Source: a bacterium (GTDB lineage Bacteria; Patescibacteriota; Doudnabacteria; UBA920). From it: 11,876 bases of DNA. Every line of letters begins with the position of its first letter. Position 1 is the first letter of the stretch. The position numbers were made by a program, and so were the translations under genes. The DNA lies in NCBI GenBank assembly GCA_021789715.1, contig JAJYJE010000014.1:1-11876 (forward strand), written 5' to 3'. This document shows positions 5,923-11,876 of this stretch, in pieces. The notes under the pieces are model-generated. The model did no database searches. It worked only from the letters and a program-made list of their open reading frames with translations, and was not told where the DNA came from.

Positions 5923-6268
5923 ACGTTGAATATATTGGAGATGGGTCCAATTTTCTTAAAAATCTTAAGGCAAAAATTTCTTGGTCACGCTTAGGCCAAG
6001 CCTTGAAAGGCTTTTCCTCTGCTGCGTCAGAATTCGCCCCTTCTTTAGCAGTTTTTTCTGTAATCCGAGTTATGGGTGTTGGTACTCGCTTCTTACCAAA
6101 GTCACTTAGAAATTCTTGGAGTTTAGGAATCCATTTTTTACCAGATGCATTTCTAGAAACATACGGACCGACTAAAAAATGTGCTAATGATTGTTTCTGG
6201 TTTAATTCAAATTTAAACCGTTCAGCTAAATCTTTTTCATTGCGTAATACACTAACTGTTTCTAACAT
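5921..6268 (-). CDS. Hypothetical protein, 115 residues, next to recombinase remnant
   Basis: I recognise no family. From the ATG at 6268 it runs MLETVSVLRNEKDLAERF to a basic end reading LRKLDPSPIYST; a TTG at 6274 in frame would add two residues. It is soluble, charged, with an early amphipathic helix (about 8-25) and a Lys/Arg-rich middle. The first 17 bases overlap the recombinase remnant in another frame, and the stop lies in the tRNA terminator. No Shine-Dalgarno is evident. It is more AT-rich than the housekeeping genes. It may be an accessory gene or a frameshifted, diverged tail of the same element; the open frame alone is modest support. Confidence 0.4.
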   Translation of the reverse strand: MLETVSVLRNEKDLAERFKFELNQKQSLAHFLVGPYVSRNASGKKWIPKLQEFLSDFGKKRVPTPITRITEKTAKEGANSDAAEEKPFKAWPKRDQEIFALRFLRKLDPSPIYST

Positions 6269-6506
6269 ACTCAAAACAATAATTTAGCGCCGCTTCCATA
6301 TCAAACTCCTCAACCCTGCTTTCCTGTAAGAGCAGGTGTTTTTGATTTATGGCCTGATTGATTTTATTTTTCTGCTCCAAAAATTCATCATCGGTATATT
6401 TGCCGGAGCGATGAAATTCAAAAACCTTTTGCCGTTCTTGCTCCAGCCGCTCAATCTCGCCCAAGCAAGTGAAACTGGAATACTTTTTTGTTTTAAATAA
6501 AAGCAA
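6252..6506 (-). pseudogene. Serine recombinase C-terminal remnant
   Basis: The frame has no ATG (a TTG at 6506 is the only possible start) and is closed upstream by a stop and the terminator of the next gene. From about residue 15 it reads IERLEQERQKVFEFHRSG, then a YTDDEFLEQKNKINQAI-type segment and ALNYCFEYVRNS. This pattern, a coiled-coil with 'G.I..EEF...K..I', is that of the C-terminal region of large serine recombinases/resolvases, which integrate or excise mobile elements. The catalytic N-terminal domain and most of the recombinase domain are missing, so it cannot be active. It marks a decayed integrated element beside tRNA-Glu. Confidence 0.6.
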
Positions 6507-6530
6507 AAAGCGTGAAGGAGTGCTTCACGC
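6505..6530 (-). terminator. Intrinsic terminator of the 149-residue gene
   Basis: On the minus strand GCGTGAAG (6530-6523) pairs CTTCACGC (6517-6510) over a five-base loop, followed by TTTTT (6509-6505) and more T-rich sequence. It lies 20 bases after the stop at 6550. Confidence 0.85.
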
Positions 6531-6549
6531 TCATGCGATTTGTCTGCAA

Positions 6550-6999
6550 TCATCCCGCCTTATTGGCGAAGAACTGCTTGACCGGAATGGCGCCATCGGG
6601 CAATTTCGTCAGCAGTTGACCGGGCTCATAACCGTTAAAGGGAACCACGTACGCGCTCAGCGGCTCGGAAACTGACCAGTCCGGTCCGGAGTTAATAACG
6701 CGGTTACCCAAGGACAACGTCTGATGGCCAGCCGCCACACCGGCGTAAAAGGTGCAGACCGCTTCGATCTTCAGCGCGTTGTGGGTGTAGTGGACGTGCG
6801 TCAGCAGTTTATGCGCATGTCCTTCGAAGCCGTACATCACGAGCTGTCGAGCGAGCTCTTCAACTGCCCCCGCTTCGCACTCTTCAATAACGCCGGCTTT
6901 CAAAGCGGCATAACTGCTGTCGAGAAACGCTCTCCGCTGACGTGGATTCTTGAGAGCCGCTAGACTCTCGCCAAACTGCTTCGCTTGTTGCAGATTCAT
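6550..6999 (-). CDS. Unknown soluble 149-residue protein in a self-contained unit
   Basis: I do not recognise it. The N-terminal half (about 1-70) is predicted helical with acidic and Ala/Leu-rich stretches (FLDSSYAALKAGVIEECEAG, then VEELARQLVMYGFEGHA). The second half has beta-like and Gly/Pro-containing segments (LGNRVINSGPDW, LSAYVVPFNGYEPG). No signal peptide or membrane helix. The start is fixed by a perfect AGGAGG six bases before the ATG. Promoter, 5' stem-loop and terminator surround this single gene, so it is expressed alone. Its GC content is higher than the recombinase remnant below it and the AT-rich region above it, which suggests separate origin. It could be a cargo gene of a mobile element; no function is claimed. 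Confidence 0.75.
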   Translation of the reverse strand: MNLQQAKQFGESLAALKNPRQRRAFLDSSYAALKAGVIEECEAGAVEELARQLVMYGFEGHAHKLLTHVHYTHNALKIEAVCTFYAGVAAGHQTLSLGNRVINSGPDWSVSEPLSAYVVPFNGYEPGQLLTKLPDGAIPVKQFFANKAG

Positions 7000-7005
7000 T
7001 TCTAT

Positions 7006-7011
7006 CCTCCT
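7006..7011 (-). promoter_or_regulatory. Perfect Shine-Dalgarno AGGAGG
   Basis: On the minus strand AGGAGG stands six bases before the ATG at 6999. It is the best ribosome site in the window; most other genes here have none that is clear. Confidence 0.85.
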
Positions 7012-7026
7012 GAGTGGAACTTGAAC

Positions 7027-7080
7027 AAGATTTTCCGTGGCAACCCAACTAACAATAGCGAAGTTGCCAAGGAAAATCTT
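7027..7080 (-). promoter_or_regulatory. 5'-end mRNA stem-loop
   Basis: Two 18-base arms (7027-7044 and 7063-7080) pair with a single mismatch around an 18-base loop. The predicted transcription start (about 7082) puts this stem at the very 5' end of the minus-strand mRNA, about 15 bases before the Shine-Dalgarno. It could stabilise the mRNA, bind a protein, or be a regulator's target. Confidence 0.7.
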
Positions 7081-7088
7081 AAATAAAT

Positions 7089-7117
7089 ATTATATCATTA
7101 TTTTTTCCATTTGTCAA
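7089..7117 (-). promoter_or_regulatory. Perfect consensus sigma-70 promoter
   Basis: On the minus strand TTGACA (7117-7112), exactly 17 bases, and TATAAT (7094-7089). This is full consensus in both boxes with optimal spacing. It drives the 149-residue gene and is the strongest promoter in the window. Confidence 0.9.
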
Positions 7118-7304
7118 GTTATAAACCCCCTTATTTATAGGTAATTTACGCTAAAATACTAAAACTTCTAGTCTCATTTCTCTTACCCCGATTGATAGAT
7201 TTCAACTCGTGAATTATTATAGTCTCTCTTAATATGAGAGTGATTGTGAATACTCTAAGGTTAACTGACGATAAATATCACTAACTAAAGCCAAAAAAAG
7301 TTTT

Positions 7305-7445
7305 CTACCTGTTCCGAGATGGCCTACCAATAAGAACACCACCATTTTCAGTGGTGTTTTTATTTCGCTCAGCGATGATTTTATATTGCTTCCTAAAGGC
7401 AATTTTAAGTTCACCGTTTTCCCCACCCCTTGCCCGTATGTTCAT
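7305..7445 (-). CDS. Candidate small ORF or gene remnant, 46 residues
   Basis: The frame reads MNIRARGGENGELKIAFRKQ, then KIIAERNKNTTENGGVLIGRPSRNR. It is basic and soluble with no known family. The sequence looks more protein-like than the overlapping frame at 7229-7426 (GTG start, with a Walker-A-like GHLGTGRK). There is no spaced Shine-Dalgarno. The frame stays open about 20 codons upstream into the promoter of the next gene, so it could be the 3' end of a broken gene. A plus-strand terminator hairpin lies inside it. Weak case. Confidence 0.3.
   Translation of the reverse strand: MNIRARGGENGELKIAFRKQYKIIAERNKNTTENGGVLIGRPSRNR
7335..7361 (+). terminator. Intrinsic terminator with no evident upstream gene
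   Basis: AACACCAC (7335-7342) pairs GTGGTGTT (7351-7358) over an eight-base loop and is followed by TTT and TATTT. It would end a plus-strand transcript from the 7118-7334 interval, where I see no ORF of note. On the minus strand the stem is followed by TCTTATT, a weaker signal. The remainder of 7118-7463 is AT-rich and otherwise shows only a short CTCTC/GAGAG repeat near 7225. Confidence 0.55.
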
Positions 7446-7463
7446 CCTCAATCTGGCAAAATT

Positions 7464-7491
7464 TTGTCTAAACCCGCAAAAGTTGTATGAT
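7464..7491 (+). promoter_or_regulatory. Promoter of the membrane protein-ATPase operon
   Basis: TTGTCT (7464-7469), 16 bases and TATGAT (7486-7491, 5/6 of consensus). The predicted start is about 7498, giving a leader of about 30 bases to the ATG at 7528. Confidence 0.55.
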
Positions 7492-7527
7492 ACTCTAGGG
7501 AAGATTAAAACTTAAGAAACAAAAACT

Positions 7528-7932
7528 ATGCGCAAAAATACATTACAAGAACTGTGCAAATTCGGCTCCGGCCTGATAGCCGGAGACTTTCTTGCGGGCT
7601 GGTGGGTTTACGCCAAAGGGCTGCTTCCGATTTCATTCCTCGGGATCACCTGGGGCCAGCGCGGCGTATTGGTAGGGATGGTATTTGATGCCATCCTATT
7701 CGCCTTTCTGGTCCACTTTGGCTGGCGCGTTACCGAAACCCCGAAAAACGAAGAGCGGATGTTTCACCGTATCGCGGGAGTAGTGTTCGCCATTGTCGCC
7801 ATAATGCATTTGCTCCGCCTGATTTTTGGCTGGCAGCTTAACCTGTTCGGCTGGGCCGCGCCATACTGGCTCTCCGGCATCGGTACCGTTGCAGCCGCCT
7901 TTTTATCGTACGCCAGCTTCCAGCTGACTTAA
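7528..7932 (+). CDS. Four-helix integral membrane protein of unknown function
   Basis: 134 residues. Four hydrophobic helices at about 12-33, 46-66, 80-101 and 108-130 are separated by short loops; the 2-3 loop is charged (TETPKNEERMFHR) and probably cytoplasmic. Helix 3-4 carries aromatic pairs (LIFGWQLNLFGWAAPYW). No family is recognised and there are no obvious catalytic residues. The ATG has no good Shine-Dalgarno. The P-type ATPase ATG lies 19 bases after the stop on the same strand, so the two genes probably share one mRNA. A role as a small partner or regulator of the pump is possible but rests on position only. Confidence 0.75.
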   Translation: MRKNTLQELCKFGSGLIAGDFLAGWWVYAKGLLPISFLGITWGQRGVLVGMVFDAILFAFLVHFGWRVTETPKNEERMFHRIAGVVFAIVAIMHLLRLIFGWQLNLFGWAAPYWLSGIGTVAAAFLSYASFQLT

Positions 7933-7951
7933 CTGCCGCATAACACTAACT

Positions 7952-10339
7952 ATGGAGAACGGTTTAACCACCCGCCAGGCCGCCGACCTAATTGAGCGAT
8001 TCGGTCCAAACGAAATCAAAGAAAAAAAACCCGGCCTGATATCAAAATTTTTCAAATGGCTTATCTCCCCTATTGCCCTGATGCTCCTGGCCGCGGCGCT
8101 TCTTTCTTTTGCCGCCAAGAACATTTTTGACTTTTGGTTTATTCTGGTTTTGATGCTGCTGAATTTTTTTGTCAGCTTCTGGCAAGAACACAAGGCGGAT
8201 AAGGCCGTGGAAAAATTACAGGAAAAACTCTCGGTGCGGGTCAAGACCCGGCGCGACAATGCCTGGATCTGGCTCGACGCGCGGCAGTTGGCCCCCGGTG
8301 ACATTATTGAACTGAGCGTGGGCGATATTATACCCGCCGACGCTACGATCGAAGTTTGCGAAAATTTGGCGGTAAACGAAGCAGCGCTGACTGGCGAAAG
8401 CCTGCCAAAGGACAAACAAACCGGTAATCCTCTATTTAACGGCTCTTTCATTACCACCGGAGCAGCAACCGCTCGAATAACGGCCACCGGGAAAAACACG
8501 GCCTTCGGCAAAACCTTACTGTTGGTGCAAAATACCAGGCGGCGCAGCTTGTTGGAACAGGACATTCTGCGCATTTCCAAGTTTTTGTCGGCCTTAAGCC
8601 TAATTGCCGTAGTCATCCTAACCGCCATACTGCGACTACAACACGCCCCGCTCCTGGAAATTTTGCTGCTGAACCTCAGCCTAATAATCGCCGGCATTCC
8701 CATTAGCCTGCCGACAGTCATGAGCCTGATCATAGGCTTTGGCGTGTTAGAGCTGGCAAAAAAAGACACCATTGTAAGACAAATGAGCGCCCTGGAAGAT
8801 TTGGCCAATGTGAATTTGCTGCTGTCCGATAAAACCGGCACGCTGACCCAAAACAAGATAAGCGTGGAGAGAATCATAAATTACGGACAAGACTCTGCCG
8901 CAGATGCTGTCTCTTATGCCCTGGCCGCCTGCAAGGAAACGGAAAAAGATCCGATTAACCGCGCCGTAGCGGCCAAAGCGGAAGAACTTGGCACGGCCGC
9001 GGCCGGTACTGCAATAAAAATCACGCCAGCCGATTCCCAGCGCAAGCGTAGCACCGCAATAATCAGCTCCGCGGCCGGCAAAACGCAGTGCGTAAGTTTG
9101 GGAGCTACCCAAATCGTGGAAAAACTTTGCGATTTGACTCGGGAGCAGGCGGAACAATTTGAAGCTGACGTAAAAAATGCAGCAGACAACGGTTACCGCG
9201 CCCTGGCGGTGGCCGTAAACCCCAACGGTTCCCAGGAAAATCATATGCGCCTCCTGGGCCTGTTGCTACTTTCGGACACGTTATTTGACGATGCCGCGCA
9301 TATTATCAGTTACCTAAAAACCCAAGGAATCGACATTAAAATGCTGACCGGCGATAACCGCGCCATTAGCCAACGGGTAGCGGAAAAATTGGGACTGGGC
9401 GGCCCAACTGGTAAAATTGTCAGCAAGCAAAAACTAGACCTCGTTGAACCGACAAAAATGGACAAAACCTGGTGGAGTGATAAATTTGTGTTCGCCGAAA
9501 TCCTGCCGGAAGACAAACTCAAATTAGTCCAAGCGGCCAAGCGGCACTTTCGCGTAGCCGTAACCGGAGACGGCGTTAATGATTTGCCGGCCGTAAAAAC
9601 CGCGGATGTCGGCATAGCCGTCAGCAACGCCGTTGACGCGCTTAAAAGCGCCGCCGACCTGGTACTGCTTAAACCGGGCATTTCTGTAATAGAAACCGCG
9701 GTCCTGGAAGCACGGAAAATTTTTGCCCGCCTTTACAGCTATTCCATCTATCGAATCTCCGAAAGCCTGCGGCTTATTGTTACCATTGCCATTTTGGGCA
9801 TTATTTACCGCACCTACCCCCTAACGCCGGTCCAACTAATCTTGCTGGCTTTTCTCAATGACCTGCCGATTATTTCCCTAGCCTTTAACCGCGTCGCCAT
9901 AACCAACAGCCCCGCGGCTGTAAATATAAAACAGCGCTTTACACTGAGCAGCCTGTTAGGCTTGACGGGAGTCATAAACAGCCTGCTGATGTTTTTGCTG
10001 GCGCACGACGCATTCCATTTAAGCTTTCCGGTTATTGAAACCCTGTTTTTTTTAAAGCTGACCATTGGCGGCCATATGCTAATTTATGTTGCTCACACTG
10101 AAAAACGCTGGGATACTTTTTTACCCAGCCGGCCCGTAATTGCCGCCACTACCATCACTCAAGCCATAGCCACCACGCTTGCCCTCACCGGCCTGTTTAT
10201 GGCTCCGGCGCCGTTGGCATGGGTAGTTTTAATTTGGATTTGGACTTTCGGCTGGATGCAGGTCACGGAATTAGTTAAGCATCTGTATAATAAACACTCA
10301 ACCCTACCCGCTACGACAATGAACGCAGCAGGGCTTTAA
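7952..10339 (+). CDS. P3A-type P-type ATPase, proton-efflux-like
   Basis: 795 residues. P-type pumps move ions using ATP through an aspartyl-phosphate. Visible: M1-M2 (about 38-77), actuator-domain TGES at 147-150, M4 with IAGIPISLP (247-254), phosphorylated Asp293 in DKTGT, QRKRS (363-367), MLTGDN (464-469) and hinge GDGVND (539-544). Six C-terminal helices follow, with LAFLNDLPII in M6, where Asp637 matches the key aspartate of plasma-membrane H+-ATPases. There are no N-terminal metal-binding CxxC domains and no CPx motif in M4, arguing against heavy metal pumps. Oddities: the usual KGAP and DPPR nucleotide-domain motifs are replaced by LGAT (383-386) and SDTLFDDA (441-448). No regulatory C-tail. 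Likely proton export, substrate unproven. Confidence 0.9.
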   Translation: MENGLTTRQAADLIERFGPNEIKEKKPGLISKFFKWLISPIALMLLAAALLSFAAKNIFDFWFILVLMLLNFFVSFWQEHKADKAVEKLQEKLSVRVKTRRDNAWIWLDARQLAPGDIIELSVGDIIPADATIEVCENLAVNEAALTGESLPKDKQTGNPLFNGSFITTGAATARITATGKNTAFGKTLLLVQNTRRRSLLEQDILRISKFLSALSLIAVVILTAILRLQHAPLLEILLLNLSLIIAGIPISLPTVMSLIIGFGVLELAKKDTIVRQMSALEDLANVNLLLSDKTGTLTQNKISVERIINYGQDSAADAVSYALAACKETEKDPINRAVAAKAEELGTAAAGTAIKITPADSQRKRSTAIISSAAGKTQCVSLGATQIVEKLCDLTREQAEQFEADVKNAADNGYRALAVAVNPNGSQENHMRLLGLLLLSDTLFDDAAHIISYLKTQGIDIKMLTGDNRAISQRVAEKLGLGGPTGKIVSKQKLDLVEPTKMDKTWWSDKFVFAEILPEDKLKLVQAAKRHFRVAVTGDGVNDLPAVKTADVGIAVSNAVDALKSAADLVLLKPGISVIETAVLEARKIFARLYSYSIYRISESLRLIVTIAILGIIYRTYPLTPVQLILLAFLNDLPIISLAFNRVAITNSPAAVNIKQRFTLSSLLGLTGVINSLLMFLLAHDAFHLSFPVIETLFFLKLTIGGHMLIYVAHTEKRWDTFLPSRPVIAATTITQAIATTLALTGLFMAPAPLAWVVLIWIWTFGWMQVTELVKHLYNKHSTLPATTMNAAGL

Positions 10340-10511
10340 TTTGCTGCAGCATTAATTCCGCCTGCCTGCGATCGCTCCCGCTGCGGTTTTTTTGCTCCAG
10401 CTCCCTAACTTTAAGCCGGCTGGCATCAATCTTGTCCTGCCGCCCAAAATGCCTTATGGCTTTAAGAAAATCGTTAAAATCGTAATTTTGCATAAAATTC
10501 CGGTTACTCAT
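10311..10511 (-). CDS. Small charged helical protein, convergent with the ATPase
   Basis: 66 residues, basic and soluble. MSNRNFMQNYDFNDFLKAIR is followed by two helix-forming stretches (SRLKVRELEQKNRSGSDRRQ, then AELMLQQIKALLRSL) that could form a short coiled coil. No family recognised. It overlaps the 3' end of the ATPase gene by 29 bases on the other strand. A promoter-like TTGAAA-17-TTATAT places the transcript start at or beside the ATG, and there is no Shine-Dalgarno. The second Met (residue 7) is an alternative start. The regular heptad-like spacing supports a real gene, but the length makes it uncertain. Confidence 0.45.
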   Translation of the reverse strand: MSNRNFMQNYDFNDFLKAIRHFGRQDKIDASRLKVRELEQKNRSGSDRRQAELMLQQIKALLRSLS

Positions 10512-10516
10512 GCGTT

Positions 10517-10545
10517 ATATAAGACGGAGTAACTTACCTTTTCAA
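10517..10545 (-). promoter_or_regulatory. Possible leaderless promoter for the 66-residue gene
   Basis: On the minus strand TTGAAA (10545-10540), 17 bases, then TTATAT (10522-10517; TATATA one base earlier). Only five bases separate it from the ATG at 10511, so the mRNA would be leaderless or nearly so. Confidence 0.35.
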
Positions 10546-10617
10546 ACAGGTGCGTTATTTGCCGCACTTTGCCGCGGCTTTATAGCTTACTACAACTTAA
10601 AAGATCCCTCGGCAAAA

Positions 10618-10645
10618 TTGCAAACTTCTCAGGCCTAGGGATAAC
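10618..10645 (+). promoter_or_regulatory. Weak candidate promoter for the SDR gene
   Basis: TTGCAA, 16 bases and GATAAC, each 4/6 of consensus, 24 bases before the SDR ATG. Listed because nothing better is seen in the 158-base gap. Confidence 0.25.
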
Positions 10646-10669
10646 AAAAGAATTAATTAAACGCCCATT

Positions 10670-11398
10670 ATGGATGTCAAAGATAAAATAATTATTATTA
10701 CCGGCGCGTCCGAAGGAATCGGTAAGGCTGTTGCGGAAAAACTGACAGTTTCCGGCGCCAAAGTTGTCCTGGCCGCCAGATCGGTCGACAAGCTCAACAG
10801 GCTGGCGGGACAAATCCCCGGGGCGCTTATTGTTCCGACAGATATGCGAAAGCCCGACGACATCCGGCATCTCATAAATGAAACGCTGAAGCAGCTTGGC
10901 CGAATCGATATACTTATAAACAACGCCGGCCAAGGAATGTACGGGCCGGTAGAAAGCATTGATATAGAAAAATACAAAAAGATTATGGAGCTGAATGTCT
11001 ATGCCGTGGTTAGGGCGATGCAGCTGGTAATCCCGATAATGCGGCAGCAAGGCCGCTCGGCAAGCGCAGACTCTTTAAGCAAGGGTATGATTTTGAACAT
11101 CAGTTCGCGCGTATCTAAAAACTATTTTCCCTACCTGGCCGCCTACGCCTCCACCAAATACGCCCTTAACGCCATCTCTCTTACGGCGCGGGCCGAATTA
11201 GAAAAAGATCATATTACGGTAAGCGTGTTCCATCCCAAAATGACCGCTACCGGTTTTGGCAAAAATGCCATCGGCACTTCGCCCATGGCGGGAAACCGCG
11301 GCACGAGGCGGCCCGCGCCCGATGTGGACACGCCGGAACAGGTGGCCGAGCAGATCCTGGAACAAATCAAAACCGAAGAACCGGAACGGTCAATGTAA
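10670..11398 (+). CDS. Classical short-chain dehydrogenase/reductase
   Basis: 242 residues, an NAD(P)-dependent oxidoreductase with a single Rossmann domain. Motifs: TGASEGIG cofactor-binding turn (11-18), ARS after strand 2 (36-38), which favours NADP over NAD, NNAG (84-87), Asn109, catalytic Ser146 in NISSRVS, and Tyr159 with Lys163 in the YASTK motif. All four catalytic residues are present. It has the typical 230-260-residue length, no signal peptide, and a short acidic end. The substrate (alcohol, sugar, fatty acid or other) cannot be told from sequence. It appears to stand alone: no close partner on the same strand. The ATG lacks a clear Shine-Dalgarno. No terminator is obvious after the stop. 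Confidence 0.92.
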   Translation: MDVKDKIIIITGASEGIGKAVAEKLTVSGAKVVLAARSVDKLNRLAGQIPGALIVPTDMRKPDDIRHLINETLKQLGRIDILINNAGQGMYGPVESIDIEKYKKIMELNVYAVVRAMQLVIPIMRQQGRSASADSLSKGMILNISSRVSKNYFPYLAAYASTKYALNAISLTARAELEKDHITVSVFHPKMTATGFGKNAIGTSPMAGNRGTRRPAPDVDTPEQVAEQILEQIKTEEPERSM

Positions 11399-11431
11399 CC
11401 CCGCTTATTTACAAGCTAAACAACAAACCGA

Positions 11432-11460
11432 TTGACAACTGTAACAAAAATCGGTATAGT
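11432..11460 (+). promoter_or_regulatory. Near-consensus sigma-70 promoter without a following gene
   Basis: TTGACA (11432-11437), exactly 17 bases and TATAGT (11455-11460, 5/6) predict a start at about 11467. No convincing ORF follows within the window. Confidence 0.8.
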
Positions 11461-11466
11461 CTGTCT

Positions 11467-11604
11467 AAGTCGAAAACTGATCATCGCAAGGTGATTGGCC
11501 GGAGACTTTCAACTAGCTCCACAGCTCCTGGCCGCTTGGCCAATAATTTTAGCCCGGCGCTGGCCAACCCAACCTATAGCGTCGAGGCCAGGAGCATCTT
11601 TTTT
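11467..11604 (+). ncRNA. Candidate structured small RNA or leader segment
   Basis: About 138 bases beginning at the predicted start of the 11432 promoter. A 5' hairpin pairs CTGATCATC (11477-11485) with GGTGATTGG (11490-11498) through a GCAA tetraloop, including G-U pairs. GGAG/CTCC (11501-11520) forms a second, smaller hairpin. The 3' part is the long stem listed as a terminator. A small ORF in this region (ATG 11491) has no coding look. It does not show hallmarks of RNase P, SRP or common riboswitches known to me. It may be a free ncRNA ending near 11604 or the first part of a longer leader. Confidence 0.45.
11524..11604 (+). terminator. Terminator or attenuator-like long stem
   Basis: GCTCCTGGCC (11524-11533) pairs perfectly with GGCCAGGAGC (11586-11595), followed by ATC and six Ts (11599-11604). 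Inside, TTGGCCA (11536-11542) pairs TGGCCAA (11561-11567). The insert makes it longer than usual for an intrinsic terminator. With RNA signals continuing after it, it may act as an attenuator. Confidence 0.5.
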
Positions 11605-11876
11605 AACCACAAGGATGGTATTATACAAGTTCTTCGGCTCCCGCGCCGACGGAACAGAGGCTGGCCAAGCTTGGCCCTCGCCAACTCAAGCAACACTTCA
11701 CTTTAAGAGACCTGCTTGACCAGCCGCTGAAATTATAAGATCCCATGGTGCCTACCAGAAGCCTTACCAAAAAACCTACATTATCCGCGTCATAACGGGT
11801 TTAAGGCTCCTCCGGCAATAGGCCGGTGAAATAGCGTAGACTAGCGGAAAAGGCCCGACAGCAACCGAGGAGATAT
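11605..11876 (+). other. Non-coding structured tail ending in a Shine-Dalgarno-like site
   Basis: No convincing ORF in 272 bases. Hairpins include GTTC/GAAC plus CGGC/GCCG (11629-11655), the perfect palindrome GGCCAAGCTTGGCC (11663-11676), TGGT/ACCA (11746-11757) and CCGGC/GCCGG (11812-11826). GAGGAG at 11867-11872 looks like a Shine-Dalgarno and would suit an ATG just past the window end. CTCCTC at 11807-11812 is fully complementary to it. It may be a long 5' leader, or part of a larger RNA gene running out of the window; a stretch at 11837-11856 faintly recalls tmRNA sequence from memory, but no tmRNA 5' end is seen. Confidence 0.35.

Noticed and set aside
5787..6287. Plus-strand open frame of 166 codons
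   Set aside because: It runs through the tRNA-Glu gene and its terminator and has no family pattern; the tRNA explains the first part.
7220..7240. CTCTC/GAGAG short inverted repeat
   Set aside because: Five base pairs in AT-rich sequence is within chance and it has no T-run or promoter relation.
7903..8877. Minus-strand open frame of 324 codons
   Set aside because: It lies opposite the P-type ATPase N-terminal half, which has full motifs; its own sequence is Ser/Arg-rich and shadow-like.
8747..9244. Minus-strand open frame of 165 codons
   Set aside because: Shadow of the ATPase catalytic domain, with no ribosome site or family pattern.
10550..10567. GTGCG/CGCAC hairpin followed by TTT as terminator of the ATPase gene
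   Set aside because: The stem is only five pairs and the T-run three bases, more than 200 bases after the stop; too weak to call.
10580..11050. Minus-strand frame of 156 codons opposite the SDR gene
   Set aside because: The SDR on the other strand has all catalytic residues, so this is a shadow.
11491..11719. Two overlapping 71-74-codon plus-strand frames
   Set aside because: They overlap strong hairpins and a terminator-like stem, have no ribosome site, and their sequence is Pro/Arg-rich without a family pattern.

Overview
The window looks like a stretch of a small-genome bacterial chromosome, most plausibly a Candidate Phyla Radiation (Patescibacteria / Parcubacteria-type) genome. That is an inference from gene style: scpA/scpB, a ROK kinase, GH1 plus anchored glycosidase set, small lipoproteins, a P3A-type ATPase, mostly poor Shine-Dalgarno sequences, and an intergenic REP-like element. 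No marker gene here proves the taxonomy.

Layout. 1-1313 (+): the 3' end of scpA, a two-helix membrane microprotein and scpB, with overlapping ends. They close on a palindromic terminator shared with the opposing strand. 1344-5554 (-): a block of five genes reading leftwards: GH1 beta-glycosidase, a DMT/EamA-type transporter, a membrane-anchored clan GH-A glycosidase, a REP-like palindromic element, a ROK sugar kinase lacking its zinc motif, and a 40-residue lipoprotein too short for most gene callers. Together they read as a possible glycoside scavenging set: outer hydrolysis, uptake, cytosolic hydrolysis, phosphorylation. 5590-5922: divergent promoters over a 10-bp inverted repeat. The rightward one drives an unidentified, strongly structured leader RNA (two large hairpins) joined to tRNA-Glu(CTC) and closed by a terminator.

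5921-7445: an AT-richer accessory patch directly 3' of the tRNA gene. It holds an orphan 115-residue ORF, a serine-recombinase C-terminal remnant, and a self-contained unit on the minus strand: perfect consensus promoter, 5'-end stem-loop, perfect Shine-Dalgarno, 149-residue unknown protein, terminator. A probable small-ORF remnant and a terminator follow. This looks like an integration scar or island at a tRNA gene.

7464-11398 (+): promoter, a small four-helix membrane protein, a P3A-type (proton-pump-like) ATPase, a convergent 66-residue ORF, and an SDR oxidoreductase. 11399-11876: a near-consensus promoter starts a region with no convincing ORF. It is full of hairpins, has a terminator-like structure about 140 nt in, and ends in a Shine-Dalgarno-like sequence. 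It could be an unidentified ncRNA or a long regulated leader for a gene just past the window. The least explained parts are the tRNA-Glu leader RNA, the self-contained 6505-7117 unit and the 11432-11876 RNA region.
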